A stretch of 59,192 bases of DNA from Algicola sp. GTDB lineage: Bacteria > Pseudomonadota > Gammaproteobacteria > Enterobacterales > Alteromonadaceae. The stretch spans positions 1 to 59,192 of the forward strand of contig JABSOG010000011.1 of NCBI GenBank assembly GCA_013216025.1, given 5' to 3'. Positions 49,995-59,192 of this stretch are shown piece by piece. A program made the translations under genes and the position numbers. The notes below the pieces were generated by a model that searched no databases, was not told where the DNA came from, and saw only the letters and a program-made list of their open reading frames with translations. The number at the start of each line of letters is the position of its first letter. The stretch's first letter is position 1.

Positions 49995-51628
49995 TATCCC
50001 AGCCCTCCCATACATAAATATTTAATTTCTAGATAATCGTCCAGGCCATATTTTGAGCCTTCGCGACCATTACCTGAGTGCTTCACACCACCAAAAGGGG
50101 CGGCGACATTAGAAATAATGCCTTCGTTAATGCCCACCATACCGTATTCGAGCGCTTCGGCGACCCTCCAAATGCGGCCAATGTCTCGGCTATAAAAATA
50201 AGACGCCAAGCCATATTCAGTATCATTGGCCATGGCAATGACCTGCGCTTCGTCGGTAAAGGCGATAATGGGTGAGACAGGACCAAAAATCTCGTTGCGT
50301 GCCACAGGCATATCGTTGCTTACGCCAGTTAAAACGGTTGGCTGATAAAAATGGTCGCCAGCACTGTCTCGCTGTCCGCCCAAAGCAATTTCTGCTCCTT
50401 GCGCCACCGACTCTTCAACCAAAGCCGCCACACCGTCAACCGCAGCGGTTGAAATCATTGGACCAATACTGACGCCTTCGGCCATGCCATTGCCAACGGT
50501 TAGCTGTGACACCGCAGCAACATACTGCTGGGTAAAGGCTTCGAGCACGGGTTGTTGAACAAAGATACGATTAGTACAAACACAGGTTTGTCCGGCATTG
50601 CGATATTTCGAGGCGATAGCGCCTTGTACGGCAGCTGCGATATCGGCATCGTCAAACACAATAAACGGGGCATTGCCGCCCAGTTCCATCGACACTTTTT
50701 TCACTGTTGTGGCGCACTGCGACGTTAATAATTTGCCCACCGCCGTTGAGCCGGTAAAACTGAACTTAGCGATATCTGGATGGGTGGTGAGTACTTCGCC
50801 CATGCCTTTGGCATCGGTGCCGGTGACCACATTAAATACGCCACCCGGAATACCTGCCCGCTCGGCAAGCTCTGCCATGGCGAGTGCCGACAGCGGCGTC
50901 AGCTCTGAGGGGCGCACCACAAAAGTGCACCCGGCTGCCAGTGCTGCTGCGGCTTTTCTGGCGATCATGGCATTCGGGAAGTTCCAAGGGGTAACTGCCG
51001 CCACAACACCAATCGGTTGTTTGATCACAATAATGCGTTTGTCTGACGAGGGCGCTGCAATGGTATCGCCATAAACCCGTTTGCCTTCTTCGGCAAACCA
51101 GTCAATAAACCCGGCGCCATAAGCGATTTCGCCTCTTGCCTCAGCCAGCGGTTTGCCTTGTTCAAGCGTTAAAATCTGTGCCAGTTCGTCTTGATGTTCC
51201 ATCATCAAATTGAACCACTGACGCATTAAAGCAGCCCGTTCATTGGCGGGTTTAGCCGACCAACTTTTAAACGCCTTTTTGGCGGCTTTAACGGCCAACT
51301 TGGTTTCGGCCACACCCGCATTGCTGACTCGGGTGATTTCTTCGCCGGTGGCCGGGTCGGTCACGGCAAAGTCAGCTTCGCTGCTGTGCCAGCTGCCATT
51401 GATGTAAGAAAACTGTTTAATCAAACTGGTTTGTGTCTGATTGTCCAACTGGTGATTGGCTATAGCGTTCATACGCGCTCCTGTTGTTAATTTCGCACCC
51501 GTTTTTGAGGTCGTCGTGTATGCTTTCGTATGCGGAGGATTTATCCCTAATGCCAATGACTTAAAAATGAAAGCCTGGTAGGAGCGTCCGTCCCGGCGCG
51601 ATTTTGGTTGAACAGGAGTGCCTGCCAA
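49994..51628 (-). CDS. gabD: Succinate-semialdehyde dehydrogenase
   Basis: VTPWNFPNAMIARKAAAALAAGC, MELGGNAPFIVFDDAD, NAGQTCVCTNR; true start probably the internal MNAIANHQ. Confidence 0.92.
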   Translation of the reverse strand: MAGTPVQPKSRRDGRSYQAFIFKSLALGINPPHTKAYTTTSKTGAKLTTGARMNAIANHQLDNQTQTSLIKQFSYINGSWHSSEADFAVTDPATGEEITRVSNAGVAETKLAVKAAKKAFKSWSAKPANERAALMRQWFNLMMEHQDELAQILTLEQGKPLAEARGEIAYGAGFIDWFAEEGKRVYGDTIAAPSSDKRIIVIKQPIGVVAAVTPWNFPNAMIARKAAAALAAGCTFVVRPSELTPLSALAMAELAERAGIPGGVFNVVTGTDAKGMGEVLTTHPDIAKFSFTGSTAVGKLLTSQCATTVKKVSMELGGNAPFIVFDDADIAAAVQGAIASKYRNAGQTCVCTNRIFVQQPVLEAFTQQYVAAVSQLTVGNGMAEGVSIGPMISTAAVDGVAALVEESVAQGAEIALGGQRDSAGDHFYQPTVLTGVSNDMPVARNEIFGPVSPIIAFTDEAQVIAMANDTEYGLASYFYSRDIGRIWRVAEALEYGMVGINEGIISNVAAPFGGVKHSGNGREGSKYGLDDYLEIKYLCMGGLG

Positions 51629-51687
51629 ACCAAACGTTTTTATTGAAATGGCTACGCTATTTATCGCAGCGGGACGCAGCTCCTACC
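51578..51687. repeat. GTAGGAGC REP-like inverted repeat
   Basis: GGTAGGAGCGTCCGTCCCGGCGCGAT ... ATCGCAGCGGGACGCAGCTCCTACC. Confidence 0.7.
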
Positions 51688-51832
51688 ATGCTCAATCCCA
51701 TCATTGTGCTTTAGTGATCGTCAGTAGAGGATTTATCCCCGCTTTTTTGTCTTTGTAGCAAATTTATTAATCGACCACCCTATTGAATAACAAATCCAAC
51801 TGAGGTTAAATACAAAACATTCAACCTTAAGT

Positions 51833-52771
51833 TTGACAGCGGTAAACCTATTGAATAAATCATCAATCATTCCAAAACCCGTCACCGAATATGACTTGCG
51901 ACTGCTGCGCATCTTTAAATCGGTAGTCGACCATGGCGGTTTTAGCGCAGCAGAAGCGGCGCTGGGCGTTACTCGCTCGACCATCAGTGTACATATGTCA
52001 AACCTCGAAGCCCGAATGAAACTCAAACTTTGTTTGCGCGGTAGAGGTGGTTTTGCATTAACCGAAGAAGGTCAGGCGGTGTATCACGCCACCATGGGTT
52101 TATTTAACACGTTAGATGATTTTTCGGTGTTTGTGGCCTCAGTTGGCAAAACACTGGGCGGTGAATTAGTGATCTTATGCTCGGATCAACTCGACGGTGC
52201 CAAACAGCAACAACTGGCAAAGGTGATCCAAAAAGTGCACGATCACTCACCCGATTTACATCTGGTGCTAGACGGTGACACCATCGCCAACATCGAAAAA
52301 GCCTTACTAAAAGACAAAGCCCACATCGGCCTTTTCCCAGATTATCAACATATAGAAGGTCTTGAGTACCAAACACTGATCACCGATCCCATTTATTTAT
52401 GCTGCGCTGCACAACACCCCTTTTTTAATCTGGTCGACAGTCACATCACTGCCGACGACTTGGCCGCAGCCCCGGCGGTTCATCCGGGCATTGATATTGA
52501 CCCCAAAGGTCGAAAACAGCTTGAGCAACTGAATTTGGCCGCCAAGTCTTATCAGTTTGATACGCGAAAAACCATGATACTGTCGGGCCGATATATTGGT
52601 TACTTGCCGCAAAGCAACATTCAAAAAGAGCTGAACAATGGCGATATTCGGATCATCAAACCCGCCACGCTGAACTATCAGTTTAATCTGTCGATGGTGA
52701 ACAAAAAAACGCCTCGGGAGGCCAATAAGGTGAGTTTGTTGAAGGATATTTTTGGTGAGGTGTTTGGATGA
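51833..52771 (+). CDS. LysR-family transcriptional regulator
   Basis: LRIFKSVVDHGGFSAAEAALGVTRSTISVHMSNLEARMKLKLCLRGRGGFALTEEG. Confidence 0.9.
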   Translation: MTAVNLLNKSSIIPKPVTEYDLRLLRIFKSVVDHGGFSAAEAALGVTRSTISVHMSNLEARMKLKLCLRGRGGFALTEEGQAVYHATMGLFNTLDDFSVFVASVGKTLGGELVILCSDQLDGAKQQQLAKVIQKVHDHSPDLHLVLDGDTIANIEKALLKDKAHIGLFPDYQHIEGLEYQTLITDPIYLCCAAQHPFFNLVDSHITADDLAAAPAVHPGIDIDPKGRKQLEQLNLAAKSYQFDTRKTMILSGRYIGYLPQSNIQKELNNGDIRIIKPATLNYQFNLSMVNKKTPREANKVSLLKDIFGEVFG

Positions 52772-53006
52772 TATTGTATCTTCTGATGGTTTGGCCAACT
52801 TGTGGTTGATTTCGCGGTAGGAGAGGAGTCTCGCTGTAATAACAGCCCGGCGCAATTGTGCCGAAGCGGGATGCCGCCCAAGCAAAACCTAAGCACCTAC
52901 ATCCGAGTACGCGACCCAATTTCATCTATGGATTTTGGCCACTTCGTGGCCTTTATAAAGATGCGAAGCAGATTTATTGACATGAGGGCTTTGGCTTTGA
53001 ACGGCG

Positions 53007-53222
53007 CTAAAAATGCGCATCCAATTTATCCAAAATAGCCAACCCTTTATCAACATTACCGGTTGCAGCCAAGGCCTTAAATCGCACCTCAGTGTCAAAC
53101 TCAACCAATGCCTTGGTTGAAATATCTTCTATCAACTTGTTGAGGCTCATTTTTTTATACTGGGCGAGCGCTTTTAAACGAGTATGCTTATCTTCTGGGA
53201 GTCTTACTGTTAATGTCGTCAT
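53007..53222 (-). CDS. RHH/CopG-like antitoxin
   Basis: MTTLTVRLPEDKHTRLKALAQYKKMSLNKLIEDISTKAL. Confidence 0.75.
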   Translation of the reverse strand: MTTLTVRLPEDKHTRLKALAQYKKMSLNKLIEDISTKALVEFDTEVRFKALAATGNVDKGLAILDKLDAHF

Positions 53223-53224
53223 TT

Positions 53225-53647
53225 TTAATTACCTCGCAGTAATTGTTCGGGTTTTAATATCAATAAATTTTCAAAACTTAACTCTGCATTTTTCAAGTCT
53301 TTAATGTTATTGGTCACAATCGCATGTGCGTTTCCCGCGACCGCCAGTTCCACCAAAAAATTATCACCTTCATCAATCAGATTTGGCCGCCAAAGATAAT
53401 ATATTGGTACCCATTGGCAAACACGGTAAAATGCAGCCAGTAACTCATTGATTTCCTGCGGAGTCAGTGGACATAGTTTCTGGACTCTAGGCCTTGCGCT
53501 CACATCTTCATATTCAAGAAATAATGCATTACTCATCAGCGGTTGATAATGCCCTTTAAGACATTGACGCAATACCTCCCGACTGGCCCCACTTTCACCG
53601 ATCAGGCCGCTAATCACTACACAGGTGTCAACAACAATTTTATTCAT
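53225..53647 (-). CDS. PIN-domain toxin
   Basis: MNKIVVDTCVVISGLIG...DEGDNFLVELAVAGNAHAIVTNNIKDL acidic PIN residues; start at 53647. Confidence 0.85.
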   Translation of the reverse strand: MNKIVVDTCVVISGLIGESGASREVLRQCLKGHYQPLMSNALFLEYEDVSARPRVQKLCPLTPQEINELLAAFYRVCQWVPIYYLWRPNLIDEGDNFLVELAVAGNAHAIVTNNIKDLKNAELSFENLLILKPEQLLRGN

Positions 53648-53649
53648 GA

Positions 53650-53679
53650 TTAAATGGTGGCATATTTGCCACCATTTAA
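53650..53679. promoter_or_regulatory. Perfect 13-bp palindrome abutting the PIN toxin start codon
   Basis: TTAAATGGTGGCA-TATT-TGCCACCATTTAA. Confidence 0.85.
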
Positions 53680-53698
53680 CAAGTAATGTCACTGCAGA

Positions 53699-53757
53699 AG
53701 CCTGTCCGAGAACTGCGACCGACCTGAAGGAAAACCGGTTTGAGTCAGTTTTCGCGT
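53699..53757. repeat. Half copy of the CCTGTCCGAGAA inverted-repeat element
   Basis: AGCCTGTCCGAGAACTGCGACCGACCTGAAGGAAAACCGGTTTGAGTCAGTTTTCGCG matches the reverse complement of the right half of 56308-56474. Confidence 0.75.
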
Positions 53758-54027
53758 GCGTAGCCCCCCACCCTGTAAACACCACAAACAACAAAGCAAT
53801 GACAAATAATTAACAAAAGCCCAAATACCCACCAAATATGCCCTATGTACCCGGCGATTAATACCAGTAGTTAACTCCATTGACGTCAATCAAAGCCGAC
53901 TGGCTCCATAGCTCACCTGCGTCTGGCTCTATCCTAAGATTTTTTGTTGCATTAGTATCGAGTGGTCAAATTATCATCGGCTTTAAGTTGATAGCCATAA
54001 TAATAATTAACCTTGCGAGTACTAAAA

Positions 54028-56136
54028 ATGTTTAAAAAACTCACACTTCCTTTGGCAACGGCATTATTTGCCACTGCCTCGTGCAGCGTCGTCGCTGCCA
54101 CGGCATATACAGAAGATTTTGAAACTGGCCAGGATGGTTGGGTTATTGGTGGCAGCGGCGATTCAGGCGTTGTGAACAAAGTCGGTTCTAAAACGCTAAA
54201 TCTGGCTAAAACAGCCACAGCGACTGTCAGTATTAATACTTCGGGTTTGAGCGATGTCACCATTTCGATGGATATGATAGCCGCCAGTCTAGAATCAGCA
54301 GATTCGTGTGTCGCAGAGGCTCAAGGTTCAGGTAACTGGATCACCATCGGCACACTCAATAATGGCCAAGACGGCAGCGACCGCTACCCGGTTAGCGCCA
54401 GTCATTATACTTTTGACAACACCACAGTGAGCTTACGTTTACGTGCCGCAGGCAATATTAATTCTGATGATTGTTATTACGACAACATCACCGTAAAAGA
54501 AACAGCCGGTGGTGCAGTGCGCACAGACGCCAGCTACGACTACCTGATGGGCACTGCCGACAGCACTTTTACTACCTCTGCCTTTGTGCCGACCACGCCA
54601 GATGCGCCAATCAATGTATTTGAAGGCAACTTGACCATTTCGGGCACTCCAGTATTCGACAAAAACTACGGTGTGACTGGCAACTTGCCATCGGGCTACG
54701 CCAACTGGCCGGGTTTTGATTACGAATTTGTTCAAGACGGTAGCCGCTTAATTCCGGTTGATCGCGGCCACGGATTTGTCGGTAACGGCGCTTGGTCAAT
54801 CAGTGCCGGTGTTGGCTCAGTTTGGGATGAAGCCGGAGACAACGGTTATAGCCGTGCCGCCTTCCCGTATACAATCAAAGAAAACAACGCCAACTGCGAA
54901 GCCAACGGTCTAGCCACCTTCTTGTTTAAATCTGATGGTTCTATCTCTAACGTTCACATTCAAAACGTGGCTGAGACCTGTACTTTCTACGGTTTTGAGT
55001 TTTACGGCACCCTAAGCGGTGGTTACAATAAACATACAGTTAGCAATAAATCACAGGTAATTAGTGATCGCAACGCCGAAGAAGCGGCCCGCATTCCAAC
55101 TAAACCTTTGGCCGATTTGGCCGTTGATTTCCCCGGTGTCGATTTGTCTAACTATGGTTATGCCATTGATGCACCAGACATGAACGGTTACAGCCTGTTA
55201 GTTAACAACACCAGCTATGTTGACGGTTGTACTACTCGCTATGGTGAGCACCCTTACTGCTCAGAAAAAACCATCGGTATTTACTCTTTCACCAAATCTA
55301 TGCACGCCTTTATGATTGTTGCCGCACTCGAAAAACAGTACCCGGGTTTTAAAAGTCAGCTGATTAAAGATTTGGTGCCAGAATGTTCAGACAGCCGCTG
55401 GAATGGCGTTACCGTTGAACATGCTCTCGATATGGCCACTGGTAACTATTCTTCGAAGCGTTTTGAAGTCGATGAAGGTGGTTCTGCGATTGTGAATGGT
55501 TTCTTTATACCAACCACTCGTGCTGCCCGTGCTGACTTTTCGTGTAACGGCTGGCCCAAGAAAATATCACCCGGCAGCAAAGTGGTTTATCACACCACAG
55601 ACACCGAGCTAGTAGGTTACGCGGCGTCAAAATTCGTTAACAATACACTGGGTGGCAACGCCGAAGCGTTCAACGACATCTTGGTACCACTATACAATGC
55701 CATGGGCCTGAGCCACTACATTCGCGGCGTTCAGCGCACCACAGATACGCAAGATGCTTGGGGCGGATATGGTTTGTCGGTAACATTAAACGATGTAGTT
55801 CGCATCAACCAATACATTCGTGACGAAGGCGACAGCGGTGGTCAATTAGACCCAACTATGGTCAGCGAAGTACTGAGTGGCAACAGCCAGGGTTTGTACG
55901 CCGAGCTGAAAAACTTCAACTATGACAATGGCTTTTGGCGTTACCATGTTGGTTCAGCAACCGACATGAGCAGCTGCGGCTCATCAACTCAAGTGCCAAT
56001 GATGTCAGGTTACGGCGGCCACACCAGCATTATCCTGCCAGAGGTGATTATCACCCAGTTAACTGACGGCGGCGGTTTGGGTTTTGTCAGCACCATAAAT
56101 GATGTGTTTGCCAATATCAGTAGTGTTTGTCCTTAG
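54028..56136 (+). CDS. Secreted serine hydrolase, beta-lactamase-like, with N-terminal beta-sandwich-like domain
   Basis: Signal peptide MFKKLTLPLATALFATASCSVVAA; SFTK catalytic-type motif, VEHALDMATG, GYGGHTS near C-term; N-term EDFETGQDGWV...CYYDNITVKE. Confidence 0.78.
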   Translation: MFKKLTLPLATALFATASCSVVAATAYTEDFETGQDGWVIGGSGDSGVVNKVGSKTLNLAKTATATVSINTSGLSDVTISMDMIAASLESADSCVAEAQGSGNWITIGTLNNGQDGSDRYPVSASHYTFDNTTVSLRLRAAGNINSDDCYYDNITVKETAGGAVRTDASYDYLMGTADSTFTTSAFVPTTPDAPINVFEGNLTISGTPVFDKNYGVTGNLPSGYANWPGFDYEFVQDGSRLIPVDRGHGFVGNGAWSISAGVGSVWDEAGDNGYSRAAFPYTIKENNANCEANGLATFLFKSDGSISNVHIQNVAETCTFYGFEFYGTLSGGYNKHTVSNKSQVISDRNAEEAARIPTKPLADLAVDFPGVDLSNYGYAIDAPDMNGYSLLVNNTSYVDGCTTRYGEHPYCSEKTIGIYSFTKSMHAFMIVAALEKQYPGFKSQLIKDLVPECSDSRWNGVTVEHALDMATGNYSSKRFEVDEGGSAIVNGFFIPTTRAARADFSCNGWPKKISPGSKVVYHTTDTELVGYAASKFVNNTLGGNAEAFNDILVPLYNAMGLSHYIRGVQRTTDTQDAWGGYGLSVTLNDVVRINQYIRDEGDSGGQLDPTMVSEVLSGNSQGLYAELKNFNYDNGFWRYHVGSATDMSSCGSSTQVPMMSGYGGHTSIILPEVIITQLTDGGGLGFVSTINDVFANISSVCP

Positions 56137-56158
56137 GCCTAATAAAAATATACAAAGT

Positions 56159-56189
56159 ACACTCAACGTCTGTTGAGTGTGCTTTTTTT
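56159..56189 (+). terminator. Rho-independent terminator after the serine hydrolase gene
   Basis: ACACTCAAC-GTCT-GTTGAGTGT followed by GCTTTTTTT. Confidence 0.85.
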
Positions 56190-56307
56190 GGATCTGGCAA
56201 TAATAGGTCAAGATACTTAATCCCCACCTCTATTTCTCATCTTTGAATAACCCCCTTATTTTCTCTTGACTCTATCGCAATGGGGGGATATGGTGCCCAT
56301 CCTCGGC

Positions 56308-56474
56308 CTAGGAGCCTGTCCGAGAATGGAAGCTCGACTGAGGACAATCTGGATTTGGCCATTTTCCGCGCTTTTTCCAGTTAAATAGTAAAACTATTCG
56401 TCTGAAAAAACCGCGAAAACTGACTCAAACCAGCTTTCCCTCAGAACGAGTTCTATTCTCGGACAGGCTCCTAG
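56308..56474. mobile_element. MITE-like element with 20-bp perfect terminal inverted repeats
   Basis: CTAGGAGCCTGTCCGAGAAT ... ATTCTCGGACAGGCTCCTAG, 167 bp, no coding capacity. Confidence 0.78.
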
Positions 56475-56510
56475 ACAGCGATGTCTCAAAAGCACTGATT
56501 AGGATCCCCA

Positions 56511-56822
56511 TTGAAAAAAACATTTGAACTATCTCACCCCAAACTCCCAGTCGCCAGAGTAGTTGAAGCGATAAAACATGACGTAAAAAAATACATAAAA
56601 CGCGAGCGCAATAAACACATACCCAAAGGTATCAGCTTTTGGGATTTCGATTGTAGATTTGGTCATACAGAAGAAACCGCCACGCCACTGCGTATAAGTG
56701 ATATCAACAAGTCTATTGATGAAGCTGAAAAACTAGAATTGACCTCATTTTATTTGGAAATTTTAGCCAAACCGGGATATAAGGTTATTAAAGAAAAGGT
56801 AGAAGAAGAAAAGCCTGAATAA
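56511..56822 (+). CDS. DUF6172-like small conserved protein
   Basis: MKKTFELSHPKLPVARVVEAIKHDVKKYIKRERNKHIPKGISFWDFDCRFG. Confidence 0.75.
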   Translation: MKKTFELSHPKLPVARVVEAIKHDVKKYIKRERNKHIPKGISFWDFDCRFGHTEETATPLRISDINKSIDEAEKLELTSFYLEILAKPGYKVIKEKVEEEKPE

Positions 56823-56842
56823 TGTATACCGCACATAACTCT

Positions 56843-56983
56843 GTAGGAACGAGCTCGGCAACTGCTCCTGCGTTGCTCTAATGAGTTACATCCGTTTAAC
56901 AATCCAGCTCGCGATAAATGGCGCAGCCATTTCAAACACATTGTGCCTTGGGCACAAATCGCGAGCTGGAGCTCGTTCCTACC
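56843..56983. repeat. GTAGGAGC REP-like inverted repeat
   Basis: GTAGGAACGAGCTCGG ... CGCGATAAATGGCGCAGCCATTTC ... GCGAGCTGGAGCTCGTTCCTACC. Confidence 0.8.
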
Positions 56984-57016
56984 ATTAACTGCCCGCAAGC
57001 TGAATATCAGTTCCTA

Positions 57017-58531
57017 TCAACGCGCCGAATCATCATGATACTCTTTAACATTATCTTTGTTTTCAATGCATCGCTTAACCGCAGGTGATTCATGCCACAA
57101 CTCTACAGCGCGAAAATTTGACCAGGTCCAAGACTGCCAAGCTAATTTAGACGTTCCTCTACCTTCAAGCACCAAAAAGCAAATCTTCGACTTAGGATGC
57201 GCCTGTGCATATTGCACAATGTCGGGGTAAGCATCATGGCTCAAACGATTCAAATAATGTTGGTCGATAGTGTGTCCTTTTTCCATTTGCGCCAAATTTC
57301 GACTGACTATCAGCGCGTCCGGATTGATAAGATTCAGCAAAGCAATAAACCCCAGCGCACAAAATGCGGTGCTGATGATGAACAACTCCCTTTTACCTTT
57401 AAGCACAGTTGCCACAAACGTGAATAACGCACTGACAATAAAACACATGTACCAAGTTGAATAAAACCGTAATTCGGTGAGTTGGTATTCGCGCACATAA
57501 ATGTACATGCGGTGTGCTGCCGAGCCTTCCATGATAAAAATGGCTATCACGGTGAACAAGGCTAACTTTCTGAAGACATTTTGTATTTTTTCAGACTCGT
57601 TTTGCACTCTGTTAAATAACATACAATCAGCCAGATACAACAACGGCAACGCTATCATGGCAACCCAAACCAAATCCCAAAAACCATTGCGGGCATAAGC
57701 CGAGTAAGTCAAACCTGAGGTATTGTGCACCAAGGCATCACCACCAAAAAAGTAAGTAAACTGAATGGCGATATAACAGCAAAACAATAGGTTGATGCAG
57801 CCCAGCATGGTGATCAGTACAATGCCATCAACAACGGGAATGCGCTCACTTATATCGAACTTCTCGGGGGGCGTTTTATAAACCAGCGCAGCAAACAAAA
57901 TGGCCATGGTCACGGCCATCCAAAAACCGGTGATCATCAATGAATTGGATAGCGTAAAAACATCAAAATCAATCAGGCTGGCGGTAAATTCAGCAAAGCG
58001 GGCATCAGAAGAAACCAGCAAACTACCAAAAATAAGCAACAGAGGCAGCGCCCAAAACAACCCTTTTAAAACAGATTTAACTCTGGCATCTTTGACCACG
58101 ATACCCAGCGGCGAAAATGCACCCGGCAAAATGTCTAACAAAGCGATCACCGGCATAATCAACACCCTGAAACCACAACGAAGCAATCGAACAAAATGAA
58201 ACTGGTAAACCGAACCTTCAAATTCAAGCGCTATCGCCATAGTGGCGATAATGGCCAGCCCCAACAAGTTAAAATTAAACACCACAACTGAATCTCGCAC
58301 CGCTATAAAAAACGCAAAAAACAACGCAATGTAAATCAATACGCGGGAGATAAGCGGTGTGTTTCGCTTCAATACGTGACGAAACCCCAACACTGCGCCA
58401 ATCACCATAAAAACATACACAGTAAAGTTTATACCGGCGCCTGCGCCCATAAACAGGTAGCGACCAATTAAACCGCCCAACAATCCTGTGCCAAAAATGG
58501 CCATCGACAACTTTTCTTTAATTTCCATCAT
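57017..58531 (-). CDS. Multi-pass membrane protein, DUF4153/DUF4173-like
   Basis: 504 aa, many TM segments, SVLKGLFWALPLLLIFGSLLVSSDARF. Confidence 0.65.
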   Translation of the reverse strand: MMEIKEKLSMAIFGTGLLGGLIGRYLFMGAGAGINFTVYVFMVIGAVLGFRHVLKRNTPLISRVLIYIALFFAFFIAVRDSVVVFNFNLLGLAIIATMAIALEFEGSVYQFHFVRLLRCGFRVLIMPVIALLDILPGAFSPLGIVVKDARVKSVLKGLFWALPLLLIFGSLLVSSDARFAEFTASLIDFDVFTLSNSLMITGFWMAVTMAILFAALVYKTPPEKFDISERIPVVDGIVLITMLGCINLLFCCYIAIQFTYFFGGDALVHNTSGLTYSAYARNGFWDLVWVAMIALPLLYLADCMLFNRVQNESEKIQNVFRKLALFTVIAIFIMEGSAAHRMYIYVREYQLTELRFYSTWYMCFIVSALFTFVATVLKGKRELFIISTAFCALGFIALLNLINPDALIVSRNLAQMEKGHTIDQHYLNRLSHDAYPDIVQYAQAHPKSKICFLVLEGRGTSKLAWQSWTWSNFRAVELWHESPAVKRCIENKDNVKEYHDDSAR

Positions 58532-58708
58532 ACTGTCCTCTTAAATTGATGGTGTTATTATCCAAAATAGATTTGCCGTTATGATGGCGCAAATGTGCCA
58601 ATTCAAAGATTAAATGTGCCATTTGTGTGCAAGGCGTATAAATTGCCTGTTGACGCTGCTACCATTTCGACCAACAGATGAGAAACAGGCAGCTATTTCA
58701 AGAGGACA

Positions 58709-59192
58709 ATGATGGCAACAATATTGGTGGTCGACGATGACCCGCACATTCGCGAAGTTGTAGAGTTTGCACTGCAAAAACAGCAGTTTAAAACGCTGTC
58801 GGCAGCTAATGGTGTTGAGGCGATAGCACAGTTTGAACAGCATCAGCCTGCGCTTATAATTATGGATATTATGATGCCGGAAATGTCTGGAATTGACGCC
58901 TGCAAAGCCATTCGTCACAATGCAAACGTACCAATCATATTTTTAACCGCCATGGATGACGAAATCGACATGATTGTCGGCCTAGAAGTCGGCGGCGACG
59001 ACTACGTTTGCAAACCTTTCAGCCCACGCCAACTTATCGCCCGGGTAAGAGCGGTTTTACGCCGGTTTCAAACCACCAGCAATCCATCGACAGCACAACC
59101 AACCGAAACGGTTTTCAGGCTCGGACAACTGTCTATCGACAACCAAAAATATAAAGTCTATTGGGGTGAAACAGAAATCATTTTAACCGTCA
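58709..59192 (+). CDS. OmpR-type response regulator, 3' end truncated by window edge (not in supplied ORF track)
   Basis: Manual translation MMATILVVDDDPHIREVVEFALQKQQFKTLSAANGVEAIAQFEQHQPALIIMDIMMPEMSGIDACKAIRHNANVPIIFLTAMDDEIDMIVGLEVGGDDYVCKPFSPRQLIARVRAVLRR, then start of winged-helix domain. Confidence 0.93.
   Translation, partial: MMATILVVDDDPHIREVVEFALQKQQFKTLSAANGVEAIAQFEQHQPALIIMDIMMPEMSGIDACKAIRHNANVPIIFLTAMDDEIDMIVGLEVGGDDYVCKPFSPRQLIARVRAVLRRFQTTSNPSTAQPTETVFRLGQLSIDNQKYKVYWGETEIILTV

Overview
This 59.2 kb window looks like chromosome from a marine-type gammaproteobacterium (inferred from gene content, not from a database). The ordinary metabolic backbone is argC-argH, an arginase/agmatinase-family gene, glpK, a six-gene kynurenine/3-hydroxyanthranilate meta-cleavage operon, gabD-gabT-gabR, and a nitrilase/TonB-receptor/TPR-sulfotransferase/MFS cluster. 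Accessory material sits between these blocks: (i) three tandem, mutually paralogous secreted proteins with MACPF-like sequence features, one fused to a C-terminal DUF1566/FISUMP-like domain; (ii) a DUF4062-STAND NTPase-TPR protein (NLR-like defence candidate) beside a BrnT/BrnA pair whose toxin has an in-frame amber codon and a Mor-like ORF whose 3' end is made of REP-like repeat; (iii) a Fic-wHTH protein with duplicated palindromes upstream, bracketed by two direct copies of a ~130 bp inverted-repeat element; (iv) a ~4.2 kb block (two secreted proteins plus hybrid kinase and response regulator) bounded by ~68 bp direct repeats containing the last 11 codons of gabR, resembling the end-duplication left by an integrative element; (v) a PIN/RHH toxin-antitoxin pair with a perfect 13-bp palindrome against the toxin start codon. 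At least seven dispersed small repeat families are visible. The window cuts argC at the left edge and an OmpR-type response regulator (absent from the ORF track) at the right edge. No rRNA, tRNA, CRISPR array or full-length transposase/integrase was recognised. All family calls are by eye from motifs; no searches were run.
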